This document shows positions 61,053-64,000 of a stretch of 64,000 bases of DNA, in pieces. The notes under the pieces are model-generated. The model worked only from the letters and a program-made list of their open reading frames with translations, made no database searches and had not been told where the DNA came from. Source of the DNA: an uncultured Pelagibacteraceae bacterium (GTDB lineage Bacteria > Pseudomonadota > Alphaproteobacteria > Pelagibacterales > Pelagibacteraceae); contig CACPOD010000002.1 in the NCBI GenBank assembly GCA_902635515.1, positions 93,544 to 157,543 on the forward strand, given 5' to 3'. The stretch's first letter is position 1; every line of letters begins with the position of its first letter. The translations under genes were made by a program, and so were the position numbers.

Positions 61053-61101
61053 GTGTATTCAACAACTAACTACAGGTTGTATTTGTCCATTAATTGAACA
61101 C
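61053..61101. promoter_or_regulatory. Candidate operator dyads in the regulator/ADH gap
   Basis: GTGTATTCAA (61053-61062) is mirrored by TTGAACAC (61094-61101). A tighter dyad TGTCCA-N5-TGAACA spans 61084-61100. Both lie upstream of the ADH promoter and could be binding sites for the divergent Fis-type regulator. The repeats are imperfect and short. Confidence 0.35.
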
Positions 61102-61113
61102 TTAAAAGCGACA

Positions 61114-61142
61114 TTGACTCCATAGCAATTCAATTTTTTAAT
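61114..61142 (+). promoter_or_regulatory. Probable sigma-70 promoter for adh and the ABC transporter
   Basis: TTGACT (61114-61119) is followed by a 17-base spacer and TTTAAT (61137-61142). Transcription would start near 61149, leaving a leader of about 25 bases. Shifting the -10 to TAATAA is possible. The -35 hexamer is among the best seen in the window. Confidence 0.5.
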
Positions 61143-61161
61143 AATGTTTTAGAAATTAAAA

Positions 61162-61168
61162 GGGAGAG
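61162..61168 (+). promoter_or_regulatory. Strong Shine-Dalgarno site of adh (GGGAGAG)
   Basis: GGGAGAG lies six bases before the ATG at 61175. Most genes in this window have no recognisable site, so this one suggests high translation. It is complementary to TCTCCC in the loop of the candidate RNA at 46898-46903. Confidence 0.7.
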
Positions 61169-61174
61169 AAAACG

Positions 61175-62236
61175 ATGAAAGCACAGGTTTTGCACAAGTA
61201 TGACCCAGAAATGAAGGAAAAAGTTTGGGTTACAGGTGAAGAAATGCCAGATCCGAAGATTGAGAAGGCATCAGATGTAATTGTTAAAATTGGTGCTGCA
61301 GGAGTTTGCAGAACAGATTTACATATAATCGAAGGAGTATGGAAACATATTCAAGATCCAGATGGAACTTTGTTACCATGTGTGATGGGACATGAAAATG
61401 CAGGATGGGTAGAGGACGTAGGTAAGGATGTTACAGAATATAAAAAAGGTGATCCAGTTATTTTGCACCCATTAATATCAGGAACGGGTGGTACTTGTTT
61501 AGATTGCAGAAGAGGTAATGATATGCATGCTGCTGCTGGAGCATTTCCTGGATTAAGTATCAAAGAAGGTGGATACTCTGAACTATTAAAAACAAGTGTT
61601 AGAAATTTAATTAAACTTCCAAAAGTTTTAGCACCTAAAGATGTTGCACCTTTTTCAGATGCAGGTCTTACAGCTTATAGAGTTGTCAAAAAGGCGACTA
61701 GACATTTATTGCCAGGTCAAAGCTGTACAATAATTGGTGCGGGAGGTTTAGGTCATATCGCTATTCAATGTTTGAAAGCAATGTGTGCCGCTGACATTAT
61801 TATAGTTGAGAAATCTGAAGCAGCTTTAAAACATGCAATGGAACTCGGTGGTGATCATGGAGTTTTAATTGATGGAAACGAAATTGAAAAAGTTCAAGAA
61901 CTAACTAAAGGAAAAGGTTCAGAAGCTGTTATCGATTTCGTAGGTGAAAAAGGATCTACTGCCATGGGAATTCAAATGACTTCTAATGGTGGTTTTTACT
62001 ACATTGTTGGATACGGAGAAGAAATTAAATCATTAGCAGTTGATTTAATTATTTCTGAAAAAACAATCGTAGGTAATTTAGTGGGAACGTGGTCTGAGTT
62101 ATATGAATTGATGGAGTTAGCTGATCGAGGAAAAGTGAAGCTATCCATGCAAGAATATAAATTGGACGATGCTAATAAAGCGCTCCATGATCTTAACGAC
62201 GGTAAAGTTAAGGGACGAGCTGTTTTAGTTCCGTAA
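61175..62236 (+). CDS. Zinc-dependent alcohol dehydrogenase
   Basis: Medium-chain NAD(P)-dependent alcohol dehydrogenase of 353 residues. Catalytic zinc ligands are in AGVCRTDLHIIEG and VMGHENAGWVEDVG. The structural-zinc lobe has only two Cys (TCLDCRRGNDMHAAAG) where four are usual, so this zinc may be lost. The Rossmann motif is IIGAGGLGHIAIQCLKA, with an acidic residue after the second strand (IVEKSE) suggesting NAD. It begins the inducible-looking unit with the ABC transporter. The substrate is probably an alcohol or polyol brought in by that transporter. Confidence 0.93.
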   Translation: MKAQVLHKYDPEMKEKVWVTGEEMPDPKIEKASDVIVKIGAAGVCRTDLHIIEGVWKHIQDPDGTLLPCVMGHENAGWVEDVGKDVTEYKKGDPVILHPLISGTGGTCLDCRRGNDMHAAAGAFPGLSIKEGGYSELLKTSVRNLIKLPKVLAPKDVAPFSDAGLTAYRVVKKATRHLLPGQSCTIIGAGGLGHIAIQCLKAMCAADIIIVEKSEAALKHAMELGGDHGVLIDGNEIEKVQELTKGKGSEAVIDFVGEKGSTAMGIQMTSNGGFYYIVGYGEEIKSLAVDLIISEKTIVGNLVGTWSELYELMELADRGKVKLSMQEYKLDDANKALHDLNDGKVKGRAVLVP

Positions 62237-62245
62237 TTAAGTAAA

Positions 62246-62257
62246 GGAAGAGAGAGG
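62246..62257 (+). promoter_or_regulatory. Strong Shine-Dalgarno region of the binding-protein gene
   Basis: The purine run GGAAGAGAGAGG ends five bases before the ATG at 62263. It is the longest such run in the window. It fits the high expression usual for periplasmic binding proteins. Confidence 0.7.
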
Positions 62258-62262
62258 TAATA

Positions 62263-63801
62263 ATGAAACTAATGAAAACTTGCTTGACGGCTTTAATATC
62301 AAGTTTAATGATATTTAGTCCTATGGCATATGCTGATAAGTGGAGCGATCAGTTTCCACATATCAAAGCTACAGGAGATATTCCTGGTGACTGTTCTTAT
62401 GAGAAGATGTCTAAGAAAAATTACAAAGGAAAAACTCTTAAAATAAACACTCACGCAATACCGGTAATGGGTGAGCCAACAGCTCTACACGCTGAACAGT
62501 TTGAGAAATTAACTGGTGCAAAAGTTGAAGTTACACATACACCAGCAGGTGATTTGTACTCAAAAGCAATGGTTCCTTTCCAAGCTGGACAAGCTCCATA
62601 CGATGTTGTGTTTGGATTTTCTAACTTCATTAATGACTGGAAAAGATATTTAGCACCAGTTCCTAAGAAGTATATGAACTCACCTGAGATGAAAGACGTA
62701 ACAAAATCTCACATGGGTGTATCATCTTGGGATGGAACTATGTACCAATACCCAGTTGATGGTGACAGACATTATCTTAAATACAGAAAAGATGTCATTG
62801 ATAATCCAGAAATGCAGAAGAAATATAAAGCTGACACAGGTAATGAGTTAAGAGTTCCAAGAACTTGGAAAGAATACGCTCAAATGGCTAAATATTTCAA
62901 TGATTGGGATTGGGATGGAGATGGTGAAAAAGAATATGGTTCAGCTGAAGTTATGAAAAAAGATGACCTAATGTTTGCAGCTTTTTTCAGCAGATCAGTT
63001 GCTTATGCTAAAAACCCTAGAACTCCAGGTGGTTTCTTTTTTGATTTAGAAACTATGAAACCAAACATCAATAACCCAGGTTTTGTTGAAGCATTAACTG
63101 ATTGGGTTGAAGCTACTAAATATGTTCCTCCAGGAGGAACTAACTTTGGTCTAGGTGATGAAATCGGATCATTTGGTGGTGGACAAACTTTATTTAGTTT
63201 CTCTTGGGACGATGCATTTATTGCAGCGATGCAAGATGACAGCCCAATTAAAAATAAAGTTGGTGCAGCTCCACTTCCAGGCGCTGATAGAGTTTGGAAC
63301 AGAGTATCTAATAGCTGGGAAAACCAATACAACCAGGCTCCTTACATTGTTTGGGGTTGGGCTGTAGGTGTTGCTAAGAAAAGCAAGGTAAAAGATATGG
63401 CATTTGATTATCTTTGCTTCTTTTCTAATGGTGCAAACCACCAAGCTGATTTAGCTATTGGTAGATTTGGTGTTAACCCATTTAAAAACTCAGACTTTGA
63501 CCCTAACATCTATATCAATAGTATGGGTTGGGATCCTGAGATTGCTAACAGTTACACTCAAACACTTTTAGATATGGAAAAGAGTAATAATAGAGTTTTC
63601 CCTCTAAGAGTTCCAGGTGTATTTGAATTTACAAGTGCTGTTGCTACAGGAACTTCAAAAGCTTTAGCAGGACAATTATCTCCTCAAGAAGCTTTAGACG
63701 AAGTTGCTAAAGAGTGGGAAGCAATTGTAAGCAGAGTAGGTAAAAAAGCAGTTCAAGATGCCTATGCTGTTGGTGTTAAAATGGAAGACAACAAGCTATA
63801 A
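62263..63801 (+). CDS. ABC transporter substrate-binding protein (family 1)
   Basis: Exported solute-binding protein of 512 residues. The signal peptide MKLMKTCLTALISSLMIFSPMAYA precedes DKWSDQF. YKGKTLKINTHAIPVMGEPTALHAEQFEKLTGAKVEVTHTPAGDLYSKAMVPFQAGQAPYDVVFG is the family-1 N-lobe. DWDWDGDGEKEYGSAE from residue 214 looks like a calcium-binding Asp loop, as in many sugar-binding proteins. It lacks a lipobox Cys, so it is free in the periplasm. Codon use is the least AT-biased here. A carbohydrate or polyol is likely; the partner permease starts at 63876. Confidence 0.93.
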   Translation: MKLMKTCLTALISSLMIFSPMAYADKWSDQFPHIKATGDIPGDCSYEKMSKKNYKGKTLKINTHAIPVMGEPTALHAEQFEKLTGAKVEVTHTPAGDLYSKAMVPFQAGQAPYDVVFGFSNFINDWKRYLAPVPKKYMNSPEMKDVTKSHMGVSSWDGTMYQYPVDGDRHYLKYRKDVIDNPEMQKKYKADTGNELRVPRTWKEYAQMAKYFNDWDWDGDGEKEYGSAEVMKKDDLMFAAFFSRSVAYAKNPRTPGGFFFDLETMKPNINNPGFVEALTDWVEATKYVPPGGTNFGLGDEIGSFGGGQTLFSFSWDDAFIAAMQDDSPIKNKVGAAPLPGADRVWNRVSNSWENQYNQAPYIVWGWAVGVAKKSKVKDMAFDYLCFFSNGANHQADLAIGRFGVNPFKNSDFDPNIYINSMGWDPEIANSYTQTLLDMEKSNNRVFPLRVPGVFEFTSAVATGTSKALAGQLSPQEALDEVAKEWEAIVSRVGKKAVQDAYAVGVKMEDNKL

Positions 63802-63814
63802 TTTAAAAATACTT

Positions 63815-63844
63815 TATGTGGCCATTAATTTAAATGGCCACATA
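63815..63844 (+). promoter_or_regulatory. Perfect hairpin between binding protein and permease genes
   Basis: TATGTGGCCATT (63815-63826) is mirrored exactly by AATGGCCACATA (63833-63844) around the six-base loop AATTTA. There is no T run after it. Such hairpins after binding-protein genes commonly protect the upstream message or reduce transcription into the permease genes, giving more binding protein than permease. Confidence 0.6.
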
Positions 63845-63875
63845 TTACAAAAATAATATAATCCTTTTTATATAA

Positions 63876-64000
63876 ATGAATTTTAAGCATAAATATTTCT
63901 TTCTGTTTCCAGGTTTATTTGTGTTGATAGGAATATTAATTTTTCCAATTATTTTCGTAGTTAGATTAAGTTTGTCAGGATGGAATAGTTATAATCCTGG
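63876..64000 (+). CDS. ABC transporter permease, 5' part (runs off window)
   Basis: Forty-one codons of an inner-membrane permease of the MalF/UgpA type. It starts MNFKHKYFFLFPGLFVLIGI and continues with hydrophobic residues into IIFVVRLSLSGWNSYNPG. The FLFPGL start and the L-S-L-S-x-W end of the first helix are typical of sugar ABC permeases. It is 74 bases after the binding-protein gene. The frame is open at the window end. Confidence 0.88.
   Translation, partial: MNFKHKYFFLFPGLFVLIGILIFPIIFVVRLSLSGWNSYNP

Noticed and set aside
61031..61174. Riboswitch such as a glycine or SAM type in the adh leader
   Set aside because: The predicted leader is only about 25 bases and shows no paired domains; the upstream repeats look like protein-binding DNA dyads.
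63003..63332. 109-codon minus-strand frame within the binding-protein gene
   Set aside because: Antisense shadow of a highly expressed gene with clear family motifs.
1..64000. CRISPR arrays, insertion sequences, prophage or rRNA
   Set aside because: No regularly spaced repeats, transposase, integrase, phage structural genes or rRNA sequence were seen on reading both strands.

Overview
The window looks like a free-living SAR11-type alphaproteobacterium (Candidatus Pelagibacter or a close relative). The DNA is strongly AT-rich, coding density is extreme, and many neighbouring genes overlap by 1 to 26 bases. Proteins are Lys/Asn/Ile-rich, most genes lack a clear Shine-Dalgarno sequence, and the gene blocks (aroE-coaE-dnaQ / secB-FxsA / Tim44-like-Smr; hslVU; hisBHAFE; rpe-heparinase-purH; tsaD/hemCD; ccmCDEFGH; glcDEF) are alphaproteobacterial. 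This taxonomic call rests on protein family recognition and genome style, not on a search. No stretch of 300 bases lacks a gene; the longest gaps are 46791-46969, 61031-61174, 16250-16386 and 23161-23295. I saw no rRNA, CRISPR array, insertion sequence or phage gene.

Layout. 1-3698: housekeeping genes (shikimate dehydrogenase end, CoaE, DnaQ, SecB, FxsA, Tim44-like, Smr). 3695-5438: two tandem paralogous sulfotransferases. 5445-7334: HslUV protease on the minus strand, with a possible heat-shock promoter. 7424-11255: hisBHAFE, a HIT protein and a GNAT acetyltransferase. 11252-13881: lolA and ftsK on the minus strand. 13944-16818: UbiH-like monooxygenase, a methyltransferase-like protein, a LON-domain protein, tRNA-Gly(GCC) and phhB. 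16808-21020: purH, heparinase-like, rpe and a YggT-like protein. 21089-23160: a two-part sodium:solute symporter with its own terminator. 23296-27514: a conserved unknown, acetyl-CoA synthetase with a basic N-terminal tail, an EVE protein and tsaD. 27568-31936: hemC, hemD, MscS, YggT, folD and two small membrane proteins. 31948-37293: an accessory metabolic stretch (haloacetate-dehalogenase-like hydrolase, TauD-type dioxygenase, AEC transporter, metallo-beta-lactamase-fold protein, PQQ-type sugar dehydrogenase, SDR). 37321-41018: a photolyase neighbourhood (large photolyase-related protein, tiny DUF2256 gene, amidotransferase, small membrane protein, and a second photolyase with apparently permuted domains). 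41025-46790: PsiE, argG, IalB-like, aldo/keto reductase, BI-1, DUF2794, YciB and HspQ. 46970-51605: cytochrome c maturation genes ccmCDEFGH plus a PagL-like deacylase. 51618-59935: 2-hydroxy-acid metabolism (FMN hydroxyacid oxidase, aminotransferase, glcD, a frameshifted glcE, glcF, two dehydrogenases). 59942-64000: an AcoR-like regulator without its ATPase domain, divergent from a Zn alcohol dehydrogenase and a sugar/polyol-type ABC transporter that runs off the end.

How the parts fit. The 51-60 kb block reads as a route for using glycolate and related hydroxy acids: oxidation to keto acids by flavin/Fe-S enzymes, then transamination or re-reduction. The 60-64 kb block looks like an inducible uptake-and-oxidation unit for an alcohol or polyol. 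The best leads for new biology are the permuted photolyase with its DUF2256/photolyase neighbours, the single-base frameshift in glcE, a strongly paired RNA upstream of ccmC whose loop could mask Shine-Dalgarno sequences, the lysine-rich Acs tail, the ATPase-less AcoR-like regulator, and an intact haloacetate-dehalogenase signature.
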